A stretch of DNA of 64,000 nucleotides from Burkholderia lata (GTDB lineage: Bacteria; Pseudomonadota; Gammaproteobacteria; Burkholderiales; Burkholderiaceae): positions 124,001 through 188,000 of the forward strand of contig NZ_CABVQK010000003.1 of assembly GCF_902499335.1 (NCBI RefSeq). The letters are read 5' to 3'. The translations under genes were made by a program, and so were the position numbers. Under the pieces are notes generated by a model. It was not told the origin of the DNA. It was given only the letters and a program-made list of their open reading frames with translations, and did not search any database. Below are positions 17,905 through 27,229 of the stretch, one piece after another. Position 1 is the stretch's first letter, and every line of letters begins with the position of its first letter.

Positions 17905-18654
17905 ATGACCTTACTCGAAGGGAAAGTAGCCATCATCACCGGCGCCTCTACCGGCATCGGCCGCGCGATCGCGCTGATGTTCGCGGCGCACGGCGCATCA
18001 GTCGTATTGGGCGCGCGAAGCGAAGCCACCCTGAATCAGGTTGTCGACGAGATCCGTCGTCAGGGCGGGCAGGCGTGCGCATGCGCCGGCGACGTCGATC
18101 ACGTCGATACGCATCGGAGGCTCGTCGAGACGGCCTTGCGCGAGTTCGGCGGCCTCGACATCGCGATCAACAACGCAGGAACGGTCGGGCCGCTCAAGCC
18201 GCTCGCCGACATTTCGCTCGACGATTGGCAGCAGACGCTGTCGACCAACCTGACGGCGGCCTTCCTGGGAGCGAGCAACCAGATTCCCGTGATGCTTGAA
18301 CGCGGAGGCGGTTCGATCGTCTTCACGTCCAGCTTCGTCGGAACCAGCGTCGGTCTTCCCGGCATGGCCGCGTATGGCGCGTCCAAGGCCGGCTTGATGG
18401 GATTGGTGAAGGGAATCACCGCGGACTATGCGGCACGGGGGATTCGGGCAAACGCACTGTTGCCGGGCGGCGTGGATACCGCGATGGGTGGAGACCGGGA
18501 GCAGAAGGAATGGGCAGCCGGGCTCCACGCGATGAAGCGTATCGCCAGCCCCGACGAGATCGCGTCCGCGGCGCTGTTCCTGGCGAGCCCGATGGCCAGT
18601 TTCGTTACGGGCTCGGCCCTGTTCGCCGACGGCGGGAATGCGGCCGTGAAGTGA
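17905..18654 (+). CDS. SDR family oxidoreductase
   Basis: A 249-residue classical short-chain dehydrogenase. Cofactor motif TGASTGIGRAIAL is near residue 13, the structural NNAG motif near 90, and the catalytic Ser (TSS), Tyr and Lys (YGASK) are all present. The C-terminus has the common LASPMASFVTGSALFADGG ending. NAD(P)-dependent oxidation or reduction of an alcohol or keto group is expected. The gene starts with an ATG after a weak purine run and is convergent with the P-loop gene that ends 18 bp downstream. The substrate cannot be predicted. Confidence 0.88.
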   Translation: MTLLEGKVAIITGASTGIGRAIALMFAAHGASVVLGARSEATLNQVVDEIRRQGGQACACAGDVDHVDTHRRLVETALREFGGLDIAINNAGTVGPLKPLADISLDDWQQTLSTNLTAAFLGASNQIPVMLERGGGSIVFTSSFVGTSVGLPGMAAYGASKAGLMGLVKGITADYAARGIRANALLPGGVDTAMGGDREQKEWAAGLHAMKRIASPDEIASAALFLASPMASFVTGSALFADGGNAAVK

Positions 18655-18672
18655 TGCGCCGTTGGCGCAAGC

Positions 18673-19203
18673 TCAACCGCCGGCGCGGGCCAGCATGTCG
18701 ATGACTGCGCGGGTGCGCGACGGGCTGGTGATTTCAACCCAGTGCAGATGCGCGAATTTCGGGTCGTCACGCAGGCCGGCGAACTTGACACGATTCTTGG
18801 CGAACGTGGTGTATGACCACAGCAGCACCGACTCCCGGGAGAATGCCATCCGCAGCGATTCACGGTTTCCGTGCGAAAGCTCGGTGCGCATGAGCCCTCG
18901 GCTCAACGTGCGCCAGAGCACCCGGGAGAACACCGTCCGTCGCCCGAAGTTCAGCCAGATCACGTGCGTGGCTCTCGACCAGAGCACGTCGCGCACGGCG
19001 CTGTAGTTCCCGTCGGCGACCCATCGGTCGCCGGCCGTCGCGGCCAGCACGGCGCTCTCGAACTGTTCCGGCGGCACGGCTGTCCAGCCGGGGCCCCAGT
19101 AGAGTCGATCCAGCTCGATGTACGGGCAGCCTGCTGCTGCCGCCAGTGCGCTGGAAAAGGTGGATTTCCCCGCTCCGCTGGTTCCAACGACGATGAAGCG
19201 CAT
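18673..19203 (-). CDS. P-loop nucleotide kinase-like protein (topology-modulation/FlaR-like)
   Basis: A 176-residue P-loop ATPase. Walker A is GTSGAGKST at residues 7-15. The pattern YIELDRLYWGPGW followed by WVADGNY and WLNFGRRTVFSRVLWRT is typical of the small adenylate-kinase-like proteins often annotated as topology modulation protein. The biochemical role of this family is poorly defined; nucleotide or small-molecule phosphorylation is inferred. No operon partner is visible. Confidence 0.8.
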   Translation of the reverse strand: MRFIVVGTSGAGKSTFSSALAAAAGCPYIELDRLYWGPGWTAVPPEQFESAVLAATAGDRWVADGNYSAVRDVLWSRATHVIWLNFGRRTVFSRVLWRTLSRGLMRTELSHGNRESLRMAFSRESVLLWSYTTFAKNRVKFAGLRDDPKFAHLHWVEITSPSRTRAVIDMLARAGG

Positions 19204-19429
19204 GTGTTTGACCGCGGCTGAATTTTTGAAGCTGCGTATTGTGCCTCATGCGTGCCGCATGCAGGAAGCGGCCCTTCGAATGCCGCGGTTCGTCATTGAA
19301 TATTCGCGATGCCCGGGCTTGCTCCGCCGACCCATCTGCATTGGCGGGGCAGCCTGGTCAACGCCGTATCAGCCTGACGGGCCGTTGCTCGGACCCGTCA
19401 CACGCAGGCTGAAGACGGAACCCTTCCGG

Positions 19430-20524
19430 TCACTTCTTGAGCGACACCACCATGTTCTGCGTGTTGCCGAAGGGGACGTAATCGAAGCGGAGTTGTTTGG
19501 AGGTCGACTGCGGAACTCCGTCGATGGCGATAACCTGCTTGTGCAGCATCGCCGACTGGTCGAACGCGCTGCCGGCGCCGTAGAGGGTGAACTTGCCCGT
19601 GGCCTTGGACTCAGGCGTCGACTGGAAGTTGAACAACCCCTCGGGATACGTCTTGTTACCCAGGAAATCGAAAGGCTTGCCGCCGGAATACGTATCGAAT
19701 TCCACATTGGCGTTGTGCGAGATGGAAAACGTTGCCGTCGACGCACTGTCGTAAAACTCGACCGCGTCGGTGACGAACTTCGCATTTGCATCGACCTGAG
19801 CCCAGACCCGCACGCTTTTGCGCAACGTAATCTGCTTGCTCGTCATCGCGCTCTTCGCACGCTTTCCGAACGCGAGACGCGATTCGGCGATCTCCATCTT
19901 GCCGCCCGTTGATTCCATGTGCAGCGAGTAATCGTTGCCCGGAACCCGGGGCAGCGCCGCCGGCAGAACGGCATACTCGCTGAATGTCAGCACGATCTCT
20001 TCGGCACGGACATTCACCGCGGACTGGCCCAGGACACGCAGCTTCTTGGTGCTGGCGTACAACCGGCAGTAGACGTCATAGCGGCTGGCGCCGGCCAGTT
20101 CCAGATCGAGGAGAAGGTCGATATACATGCCGAGCAACGGCGGGACCAGGCCGCCCGCATTCACCGTATCGAAACGGCTGGCCTCGAACGCGGCGTCGAC
20201 GATCCTGAAGTTGACGAACGGGTGACCGATGAGCTTGTGCGGATACGGGCCCATCGTGAAATCGACGCCGCGCGCATCGCCGGAATTGCCGCGCATCACG
20301 AGGGCACCGCTACGAAGATTGATTTCAACGGGCGGGATGTCGTTGTCGAAACTTCCGCCCCATACCGACGACTGCCGGGACAGCAGCGTCAACGTTCCGG
20401 CGGGAGCGATCATCGAGAAGGATTTGCCGGCTTCCTTGTCAAAGGAAGGGGCGCTCGATTCATTCACGTCCGCCGTGCTGTATGTCTGGTTTTCGTTGGG
20501 CTTCCAGATGAAGAATTCTGGCAT
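19430..20524 (-). CDS. conserved-looking protein of unknown function, 364 residues
   Basis: I do not recognise this protein. The ATG at 20524 is chosen because AGGAGAG lies 7 bp upstream; the open frame runs back to 20671 without signal. It begins MPEFFIWKPNENQTYSTADV, has no signal peptide, membrane helix or catalytic motif, and is rich in beta-prone segments (GTLTLLSRQSSVWGG; LRSGALVMRGNSGDARG; NVEFDTYSGGKPFDFLG). A hydrophobic stretch near residue 125 (LVPPLLGMYIDLLLDLELAG) is amphipathic rather than clearly membranous. Overall it resembles a large beta-sandwich or lectin-like fold, which is a guess. It is monocistronic with convergent or divergent neighbours. Confidence 0.75.
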   Translation of the reverse strand: MPEFFIWKPNENQTYSTADVNESSAPSFDKEAGKSFSMIAPAGTLTLLSRQSSVWGGSFDNDIPPVEINLRSGALVMRGNSGDARGVDFTMGPYPHKLIGHPFVNFRIVDAAFEASRFDTVNAGGLVPPLLGMYIDLLLDLELAGASRYDVYCRLYASTKKLRVLGQSAVNVRAEEIVLTFSEYAVLPAALPRVPGNDYSLHMESTGGKMEIAESRLAFGKRAKSAMTSKQITLRKSVRVWAQVDANAKFVTDAVEFYDSASTATFSISHNANVEFDTYSGGKPFDFLGNKTYPEGLFNFQSTPESKATGKFTLYGAGSAFDQSAMLHKQVIAIDGVPQSTSKQLRFDYVPFGNTQNMVVSLKK

Positions 20525-21033
20525 GATGCTCTCCTGATTCATTCGAACGGTACGCACGGGTGCGTTGAATTCTTCCCCGTCAGTCTCGAGGTTGATCGAA
20601 CGATGACCGGCGCTTGATTGGCTCTGTTCGACCAGCCTGAAGTCAGGCGCATGGCGAAAGAGTGACGCCAATATAGGACCGGTTTTTTCGAGAATCGATT
20701 ACACGTGATTACGCTGCGCGGCGTGCCTGCAGCGCCTGTATCGGGGGGCGAGCAGAGGTGTCCGGGCCGGGTAGTCTCGCCGCCCCGCAATGGCCATTTG
20801 AATGTGACATCGACGTCGGCTGTTCGCTGCCTGCGCCTTTGTACGACCAACCACAACAATCCTGCCGCACACCGCCGCGGCCAACCTCGACAAGATCAAA
20901 AGAGAGAAACGATGGCGACCGAACCCGGGTTGCGGGACAGCATGCATGTGCGTAGCACCCGCGACGGCAGCCCGTCATGTGTGCGCGGATGGGTAACGGC
21001 CGGGCCCGCGTCTCGAGCGAATCGGGGGCTGGC
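20525..21033. other. divergent intergenic region, unknown protein / exporter
   Basis: About 510 bp. Only low-quality shadow frames occur. A direct repeat GATTAC-ACGT-GATTAC lies around 20698-20713 near the middle, close to a T-run (20684-20689); this could be regulatory. No other structure was noticed. Confidence 0.35.
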
Positions 21034-22248
21034 ATGAGCGACAAACCCGTTCTTGCTGCCGGCACACCGTGCGAACCGGCGGCGTCGACTGCGTCCCTGA
21101 TGGCGCTGGCCTGTCTGATCGTCTTCATGGCGCAAATGGCGACGACGGTGTACCTGCCGTCGCTGCCTGTCGTCATGCGCGAACTGAAGATGACGCAAGG
21201 CGGCGCCGAATTGTCCATCTCCGCCTATGTGATCGGCGCGGCGCTGCCGGTGCCGTTCTGGGGCGCCGCCGCGGAACGCTGGGGCAGGCGTGGCCCGCTG
21301 CTGATTTCGCTGTTGCTGTTCGTCGCCAGCAGCCTGCTGCTCGCCAGCTGCACGCTCGCACCGGCGCTGCTCGTGTTGCGCGCCCTCCAGGGCATCGGGG
21401 GCGGCGGCGCGGCGATCATCGCCAGAATCATCGTTCGAGACAACTGGCGCGGCGACGAACTGGCGCGACGCCTCTCCGTGTTGTCGATCGCCTTCATCAC
21501 GGCGCTGGGCGGCGGCCAGTTCGTCGGCGGGCTGATCGGCCGATACAGTCACTGGCAAACGGGTTTCGTGCTGATGGCCGTCATCGCCGCGCTCGCGATC
21601 GGTCTGTCGTACGCGTTGCCGTTGAAGGCGGGAAACCGCACCGCTGTCACGTCGGGCATGGCCGGCACTTACGGGCTCCTGCTGCGGCGCCCGGGCTTCC
21701 TGTGGCCAGCCTGCGCCGGCGGGTTGGGGTTCGCGACGATCGTGACCTTGCAGGAAGTGAGTCCGTTCGTGTTCCAGGAGCATTTCAAGCTGGCCGTGAC
21801 GAGCTTCGGCAGTATCGGCCTGCTGCTCGGCATCGCCTATTTCAGTGGGGCAATGCTGGTCAATCGCCTCGTGAGACGGGTCGGCGGGGTCCGGCTGATG
21901 CAGGCCGGCGCCGCGCTGGTTGCGTTGGCAACCACGTTGATGCTGGCGTCGTGGCTGGGCGGCCTGCTGGCCCATTTCACCGGCCTGTGGATCTTCATCG
22001 CGCTGTATTGCCTCGCGATTTTCGGGCAGGCAGTGCTGTTTCCCAACAGCATGGCGACCGCCGTCAGCGATGCGCACGAACATGGCGCGCACGCGATGGC
22101 CTTGTGCGGCTTCCTGCAGCAGGGACTGGCGGGCATCGCCGCGACAGCCGCGGTGCTGCAGCACCATGGCGGCACGTGGACGCTTGCCGTGTTCGTGCTG
22201 GGGGCGCTGACGTGGCTGGTGGTGCAGGTCAAGGTGAGGGGCAGGTAG
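21034..22248 (+). CDS. MFS drug exporter, Bcr/CflA type
   Basis: A 404-residue inner-membrane proton antiporter with about 12 transmembrane helices. It shows the Bcr/CflA pattern: an N-terminal helix followed by YLPSLPVVMRELKMTQGGAELSISAYVIGAALPVPFWG, then AERWGRRGPLL (motif A region) and RALQGIGGGGAAIIARIIVRD. The frame is open from 20977, but ATG 21034 with an upstream GGGGG run gives a normal N-terminus. Export of a drug or amino-acid-derived compound is expected from the family. It stands alone. Confidence 0.85.
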   Translation: MSDKPVLAAGTPCEPAASTASLMALACLIVFMAQMATTVYLPSLPVVMRELKMTQGGAELSISAYVIGAALPVPFWGAAAERWGRRGPLLISLLLFVASSLLLASCTLAPALLVLRALQGIGGGGAAIIARIIVRDNWRGDELARRLSVLSIAFITALGGGQFVGGLIGRYSHWQTGFVLMAVIAALAIGLSYALPLKAGNRTAVTSGMAGTYGLLLRRPGFLWPACAGGLGFATIVTLQEVSPFVFQEHFKLAVTSFGSIGLLLGIAYFSGAMLVNRLVRRVGGVRLMQAGAALVALATTLMLASWLGGLLAHFTGLWIFIALYCLAIFGQAVLFPNSMATAVSDAHEHGAHAMALCGFLQQGLAGIAATAAVLQHHGGTWTLAVFVLGALTWLVVQVKVRGR

Positions 22249-22842
22249 GCGGCAGGCGTCAACGGATGGTTCATCGGCCGCATGCGTCTTCCGCGAAAGC
22301 AGCGGTGTGCCACGGCGCACCCGCCATGAGTTGCGCCGCGTCGCCCGAACGAAAGATTCGTAGAAGGCATTATCTTGTTCGTCGTTCGCCTGGCTTTCAC
22401 TACGAATTCAAAGGTATCGCCATCAAAAACCGGAATCGCAGCGTCATTGGCAAATGGTATTGATGCGCGCGAGACGGCAACAATCAAAATCAATATTTAA
22501 TAAAGCAAATAGTATCCGCCGCTTTACGCCCGCTTCACATCATCCGTCCTGCCCGCCCCGCGCCACGCAACGCCTCGGCCTGATAACACCCGGCCCGCCA
22601 GGGACATTCCGCCGATGCAGCGTTGCCGATACCGACATCCCGGCCGACGAGATCATTTCAGATTTCTCACCAAATCATGAATCGATTAACATCGGCGACA
22701 GCAAAAATTAACCTGTCAGAAAATATCTTGTAATTATAAAAATGACCTTCTAGCATCCCTCTGCGGTTCGTGACATGTCTTAGATCAAAGTTTGTACTTG
22801 ATGCATTCCTCGAACATCACCCATACATAGCCGGGGGATTAC
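22249..22842. other. intergenic region upstream of the protease
   Basis: About 590 bp; 22430-22770 is clearly AT-richer than the genome average, which fits a regulated promoter. No gene is supported. I looked for a LuxR-type (cep-box-like) dyad near the protease start and found none convincing. Confidence 0.4.
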
Positions 22843-24540
22843 ATGAAGAAACTGTCTCGTCTGCTGTCCATCACCGCGATTACCGTCGCGAGTCTCAGTG
22901 CTTTTGCCCAGGCCGGTGACCAGTCGGCTACGGTCGACAAGGCCCTGCAACTGATCCAGCAGAACCCGTCCGCCTTCAGTCTCGCAACCGGCGGCACAAC
23001 ACGCGCGTTGAAGTTCGCAGGGCCGCAGGCGAGCGCGCCGACGGATGGCGATCAGTTCCAGGTGCGCGACGTGATCGTCGATCCTGACGGCACCGAGCAC
23101 GTGCGCTTCGATCGCTTCTACGCGGGCCTGCCCGTGATCGGTGGCGACGTTGTCGTCCATTCGAGCAAGGGGCAGTTGAAGCAGGCGAGCGTGACGCAGC
23201 TCGCGCCGATCAGTCTAGCCGGCAAGATCGGCAAGGTCGGAGACCGCTCCGTGGTGCGCAACGCACCCGACGTCGGTGCCGCCCGGGTCAAGCGCATCGC
23301 AGCCGCGCGTTTCGACTCGGACGTGCGTCGCGTCGATGACGCGGAACTCGTCGTGTTCGCACGCGACGTCACACCGACGCTGGCCTACGCGGTGCGCGTC
23401 TACGGCAAGGCGACCGACACGCATGGCGATGCCGTGCTGTACTACGTCGACGCGCGAACCGGCACCGTGCTCGACGCACAGGACCTGATCAAGACCGCCG
23501 CCGCGACCGGCACCGGCCGCTCGTTGTACTACGGCAACCTGACGCTCACCACCGACCAGACGGGCACGAACGCGTACCGGATGCTGGATCCGAGTCGCGG
23601 CTCCGGCTCGGTCTACGACGGCCGCGGCCTGACCTCGGACGACGTCGAGCAGGCGACTGACCTGCCGATCTTCACGAGCAGCACGAACTTGTGGGGCAAC
23701 AACACGACCACCGACCGGCAGACCGTCGCCGCAGACATCGATTATGGTCTCGCACTCACTTGGGACTACTACAAGACTACGCACAACCGCAACGGCATCT
23801 TCAACGACGGCCGCGGCGTGAAGAGCTATGCGCACGTCGTATTCAATACCGGTAGCGGCACGACCGGCGCGAATGCGGCATGGCTGTCGTCGCACGTGAT
23901 GGTGTACGGTGACGGCCAACCCGGCACCAGTCTGCCGAAACCGGTCGTTTCGGTCGACGTCGCCGGACACGAGATGAGCCACGGCGTGACCGAGGCCACG
24001 GCCAACCTGAACTATTCGGGCGACGCGGGCGGCCTGAACGAGTCGACGTCCGACATTTTCGGCACGCTCGTGAAGTACTACGCCAACAACCCGAACGATC
24101 CCGGCAACTACGTGATCGGTGCGCGCGTGGTGAGCGGCGGCCTGCGCAAGATGTACAAGCAGGATCTCGACGGCCGGTCGTTCAGCTGTTACCCGTCGGG
24201 TGGATTCTCGTGGTCGAATCCGCGCCATGATCCGCATTACACGTCGGGTGTCGGCAACCGCCTGTTCTACCTGCTGGCCGAAGGCCCGACGGTGCCGTCG
24301 ACCGATACCGGCCTGACGCAGGCGAAGCTGGTCTGCAACGGCGACACGACCTTCAGCGGCCTGGGCCGCGAGAAGGCCGGCAAGATCTGGTACCGGACGC
24401 TGACCGTGTATCTGAACGCCAACTCGAGCTACCCGAACGCACGTCGTGCTTCGATCCAGGCGGCGAACGACCTGTACGGCGCGAATTCGGCCGAAAGCGC
24501 CACGGTCGCTCGCGCGTGGAGTGCGGTCGGGGTGAATTGA
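22843..24540 (+). CDS. secreted M4 zinc metalloprotease (ZmpA/ZmpB type)
   Basis: A 565-residue thermolysin-family preproenzyme secreted to the medium. The signal peptide ends near AQAGD; a FTP/PepSY-type propeptide follows (LPVIGGDVVVHSSKG), and the likely maturation site is around residues 215-220 (IKTAAATGTGRS). Zinc ligands are His376 and His380 in HEMSH and Glu400 in NESTSD, 20 residues later, with Glu377 catalytic. His465 in DPHYTSGVGN matches the thermolysin proton-donor region. Size and layout match the Burkholderia ZmpA and ZmpB proteases that cleave host proteins; I cannot tell which of the two it is. A strong terminator follows. Quorum-sensing control is known for the family, not visible here. 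Confidence 0.93.
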   Translation: MKKLSRLLSITAITVASLSAFAQAGDQSATVDKALQLIQQNPSAFSLATGGTTRALKFAGPQASAPTDGDQFQVRDVIVDPDGTEHVRFDRFYAGLPVIGGDVVVHSSKGQLKQASVTQLAPISLAGKIGKVGDRSVVRNAPDVGAARVKRIAAARFDSDVRRVDDAELVVFARDVTPTLAYAVRVYGKATDTHGDAVLYYVDARTGTVLDAQDLIKTAAATGTGRSLYYGNLTLTTDQTGTNAYRMLDPSRGSGSVYDGRGLTSDDVEQATDLPIFTSSTNLWGNNTTTDRQTVAADIDYGLALTWDYYKTTHNRNGIFNDGRGVKSYAHVVFNTGSGTTGANAAWLSSHVMVYGDGQPGTSLPKPVVSVDVAGHEMSHGVTEATANLNYSGDAGGLNESTSDIFGTLVKYYANNPNDPGNYVIGARVVSGGLRKMYKQDLDGRSFSCYPSGGFSWSNPRHDPHYTSGVGNRLFYLLAEGPTVPSTDTGLTQAKLVCNGDTTFSGLGREKAGKIWYRTLTVYLNANSSYPNARRASIQAANDLYGANSAESATVARAWSAVGVN

Positions 24541-24654
24541 TGGCGCTTGTGTCAGTGCGGTGAACGCCCGGGAATCGCGTGGCGATATTGCGTGCCGGAG
24601 AAAGGGGAACCGATCGAAGCCACGCGACACTCACGCGAATGACGGGCAGAGGTT

Positions 24655-24690
24655 GATCGGCCGCCTGCGATTGCAGGCGGCCGATCTTTT
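24655..24690 (+). terminator. Rho-independent terminator of the protease gene
   Basis: GATCGGCCGCCTGC (24655-24668), loop GATT, then the exact complement (24673-24686) and TTTT. The 14-bp GC-rich stem, tetraloop and U-run make this the best terminator in the window, 115 bp after the protease stop. Confidence 0.92.
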
Positions 24691-25100
24691 GTCGCACGCT
24701 TCATCGGTCCGTCCGTTATTCAGCGTTGAAGCGCCGAGCCGGAGGCAACCGGGCTGCTTGCGCCCGACAGGTTGCGAATCGCGTGACGGCCGCCGGTCCA
24801 GTCGGGCTTCGTGCGCGTGAAACGCAATCCGCAGAATCCCCACTTCAAAGTCTGTTTCCGTGATCGCACGCGGCTGCCTCGCGCCGGGCGGCGATGCCCC
24901 GGTCCGCGCCGACATTCCGCGATGGGGTGAACATCGGCCGCGGTGTGTCGGTGCCCGCATGAAATCGCCGTTCACGAATCGCCCCTGCGCGGAACGCGAC
25001 TTGGCGCGGTTGTGTTTGGCATTTACCCTTGGTGACGCATCCGCAGTATCGCCAGAACCTGGAGTTCGGGAAGAACGGAAGAGGGGAGGAGGAGCGCATC
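24691..25100. other. intergenic region before MaoC gene
   Basis: About 410 bp with no supported gene. The MaoC start at 25101 has a very strong GGAGGAGG-like ribosome site at 25082-25093. A weak TTGGCG (25002-25007) could be a -35 element, but the two-part operator seen elsewhere in this region is not present. Confidence 0.35.
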
Positions 25101-25568
25101 ATGACGGAAGCCATTTCCGGCGGCTGCCTTGACCGATTCGTGATCGGTGCGACTTGCCGGCACCCGATTCAGCATACGCTCACCGAGGCCTGCGACCTCC
25201 TGTTCAGCACGTTGACCCATCACGCGGAGCCGTTGTATCTGGATGGCGGGCGTGGCGGATCGTCCCCGCACCACGCTCGGGCGGCAAACAGCACGTTCGT
25301 GTTGTGCGTGGCCAGCGGTGCACACGCGTACGAGCTGAACCGGACACGCCATTCCATCGGCCTGGGCTGCACGGACGTCCGATTCGTACGACCCGTTTTC
25401 ATCGGCGATACGATCTGGGCGGAAAGCGAAACCGTGGGCCGCTACGATACGGGCAACGAAGGCATCGTTATCGAGTTCGAATGTCGTGTCTACAATCAGC
25501 GCAACGAGCTGATCATCAAATTCCGGAGCCAGTGGTCGATGTCAGTGCCTGCATTGCCGCTCCAGTGA
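25101..25568 (+). CDS. MaoC-like hot-dog-fold dehydratase (copy 1)
   Basis: A 155-residue hot-dog protein expected to hydrate enoyl-CoA esters. It begins after a strong GGGGAGGAGGAG ribosome site. Visible markers are GATCRHPIQHTLTEACDLLFSTLTHHAEPLYLD, which places Asp/His-type residues of the MaoC hydratase motif, and FVRPVFIGDTIWAESETV in the second half. It is a paralogue of the MaoC protein at 37408 in this window. It lies upstream of the LysR gene in the same direction, separated by 330 bp, and probably belongs to the same catabolic set. Confidence 0.82.
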   Translation: MTEAISGGCLDRFVIGATCRHPIQHTLTEACDLLFSTLTHHAEPLYLDGGRGGSSPHHARAANSTFVLCVASGAHAYELNRTRHSIGLGCTDVRFVRPVFIGDTIWAESETVGRYDTGNEGIVIEFECRVYNQRNELIIKFRSQWSMSVPALPLQ

Positions 25569-25901
25569 CGAACGCCCGCGCGTTGCGCGCGATCTCGCAC
25601 ACCCGGCGGCAGACGCGCGGTTCACGAGCATGCGGTGAGCGTTGGTGCTACCGTATGCGCGTGACATCAGAGAAAAGTCTCCCGCGGTCATGCGGCCGAT
25701 CCGATGTGCCGGCCGCGCAACCGGTGATCAGGAAAAGCGGCTTCAGCTGTTCGTTTCACGGACAGGATTCCCATAAAGACATGCCTCCCCGATAAGCGAC
25801 GGGCCGACCCGCGCCTACGTGGAGCGAACACAGTACCGTGTCGCCGCAAGTCGATCGCTGTCGCGAGCGCTCGATCGAGCGACCGGACGGAAGGAGACAT
25901 C
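25569..25901. other. intergenic region before LysR gene
   Basis: About 330 bp without a supported gene. The LysR start is preceded by AGGAGA. No copy of the two-part operator described for its predicted targets was found here. Confidence 0.35.
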
Positions 25902-26855
25902 ATGAGTGCGTTGAGCGTGCACGGTTTGACCCGCCGGGTCGACCTTTTTACGTTGCGTCTGTTTCTCACGGTCGTGGAGGAGCGCCAGATCCGGCGCGCC
26001 GCGACGCGGGAAAACATCGCGCCATCCGCCGCGACGAAGCGTGTGCAGGACCTCGAGGACATCGCCGGCGTGCAGTTGCTCGAACGCATTCCGAACGGGG
26101 TCGTGCCCAATGCGGCGGGTGAAGTGCTTGCACGCTATCTGCGACAGATGTTCGAAAACTTCGAAGACATGCGGCGCGAGCTCGGCGAATTTTCGGCGGG
26201 CGTGCGCGGACACGTGAGCGTTGCGACGACAGGGGCCAGCGTTGTCCAGTATCTGGGGCGAGAATTCGGTGAGTTCGCACGCAACTATCCGCAAGTTGAA
26301 CTCGAATTGAAGCAGGAACCCAACACCAACCTGGTTCGAGCCGTGACGACGGGCGACGTCGATCTGTGTGTGTACGTGGTGAGCGGCGACGTGGACGACA
26401 CGCTGCTGGATACGCTGCCTTATCGTACCGACAGCTTCGTCGCCGTTGTTCCGCGTAATCATCCGCTCGCGGAACAACGCACGGTGAAGACCATCGATCT
26501 CGTGCGCGAGCCCTTCATCGCGCAACCGGTCAATACGACGCTGATGTTCAAGGTCAACGAAGCCGCACATGCGCTCGGGGAGACGATTCGCGCACGGTTC
26601 ACGGTATCGGGCGCCGACGTCGCGCTGAGTCTGGTACAGGCGAGCCTCGGCGTGACGGTGCTGCCGGAATGCATGGTGCCGATGGACAGCCGCGACCGGT
26701 GCGCCGTCCTGCGCATCCAGGAGCCGTGGGCCGTACGGGTGCTGCGGGTCGGCACCCGAAAAGGCAAGGCCACGACCTCGGCCACGCGTGCGCTCATCGA
26801 CCAACTGACCGGGCGCCCGAAGGCCGCGCCGTCGTCAGGCCCTCTGGCCGATTGA
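25902..26855 (+). CDS. LysR-type transcriptional regulator
   Basis: A 317-residue LTTR. The N-terminal winged helix-turn-helix is clear (RLFLTVVEERQIRRAATRENIAPSAATKRVQDLEDIAGVQLLERIPNG), followed by the linker helix and a two-lobe effector-binding domain starting around residue 95 (GHVSVATTGASVVQYL). It is the only LysR gene in the window. Five promoters between 27036 and 41074 carry a shared two-part operator with a T-N11-A type box, so I infer that this protein controls them, activating in response to a pathway intermediate. The effector is unknown. Confidence 0.9.
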   Translation: MSALSVHGLTRRVDLFTLRLFLTVVEERQIRRAATRENIAPSAATKRVQDLEDIAGVQLLERIPNGVVPNAAGEVLARYLRQMFENFEDMRRELGEFSAGVRGHVSVATTGASVVQYLGREFGEFARNYPQVELELKQEPNTNLVRAVTTGDVDLCVYVVSGDVDDTLLDTLPYRTDSFVAVVPRNHPLAEQRTVKTIDLVREPFIAQPVNTTLMFKVNEAAHALGETIRARFTVSGADVALSLVQASLGVTVLPECMVPMDSRDRCAVLRIQEPWAVRVLRVGTRKGKATTSATRALIDQLTGRPKAAPSSGPLAD

Positions 26856-27035
26856 TCGATGGGCCGGGCGCGGCCTTATCGCTGCGCGCCGAAGCGCTCC
26901 ATTTCCCCGATTCCTGCTCCTGATTCCCGGTGCTCGACCGCGCGGCCGCCGCCCTCTGGCGTCGCATTGCGGTCGGCACCGCGTCGTCCGTCATCCTGAC
27001 CGGCTCCAGACAACGCATGGCCGGCCGCGCCCGAC

Positions 27036-27102
27036 GTTCGTGAACCGCGAACGGCGGCCTCGCAATTCGTGATTTGAAGATGCAGCGTGCGCCTCATAGC
27101 AT
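27036..27102 (+). promoter_or_regulatory. predicted LysR-type operator and promoter for AAHS transporter
   Basis: Upstream box GTTCG-N7-CGAAC (27036-27052), a 7-bp gap, then TCGCAATTCGTGATTTGAA (27060-27078) whose end forms the -35 TTGAAG (27074-27079). A 17-bp spacer leads to the -10 TAGCAT (27097-27102). The transporter start is about 128 bp downstream. The same arrangement with fixed spacing occurs at four other promoters of this region. Confidence 0.75.
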
Positions 27103-27229
27103 TGATGGCGCCACCGACGCTCGCACGCAATGCGAATGCGCGGCGGCCGCCGGCGGCCCGGTACACGGGCCATGCCGAATGAAAAAAGGAAAGGCACTGC
27201 GACCTTCCAGACACGGAGACAAAGGAACC

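Noticed and set aside
22740..22842. Quorum-sensing (cep-box-like) site before the M4 protease
   Set aside because: Protease genes of this type are known to be quorum-controlled, but no convincing dyad could be seen in the last 100 bp before the start.
24976..25030. A sixth copy of the two-part LysR-type operator before the first MaoC gene
   Set aside because: An ACTTGG and a GTTCACGAATC occur there, but the spacing and the upstream box do not match the other five copies.
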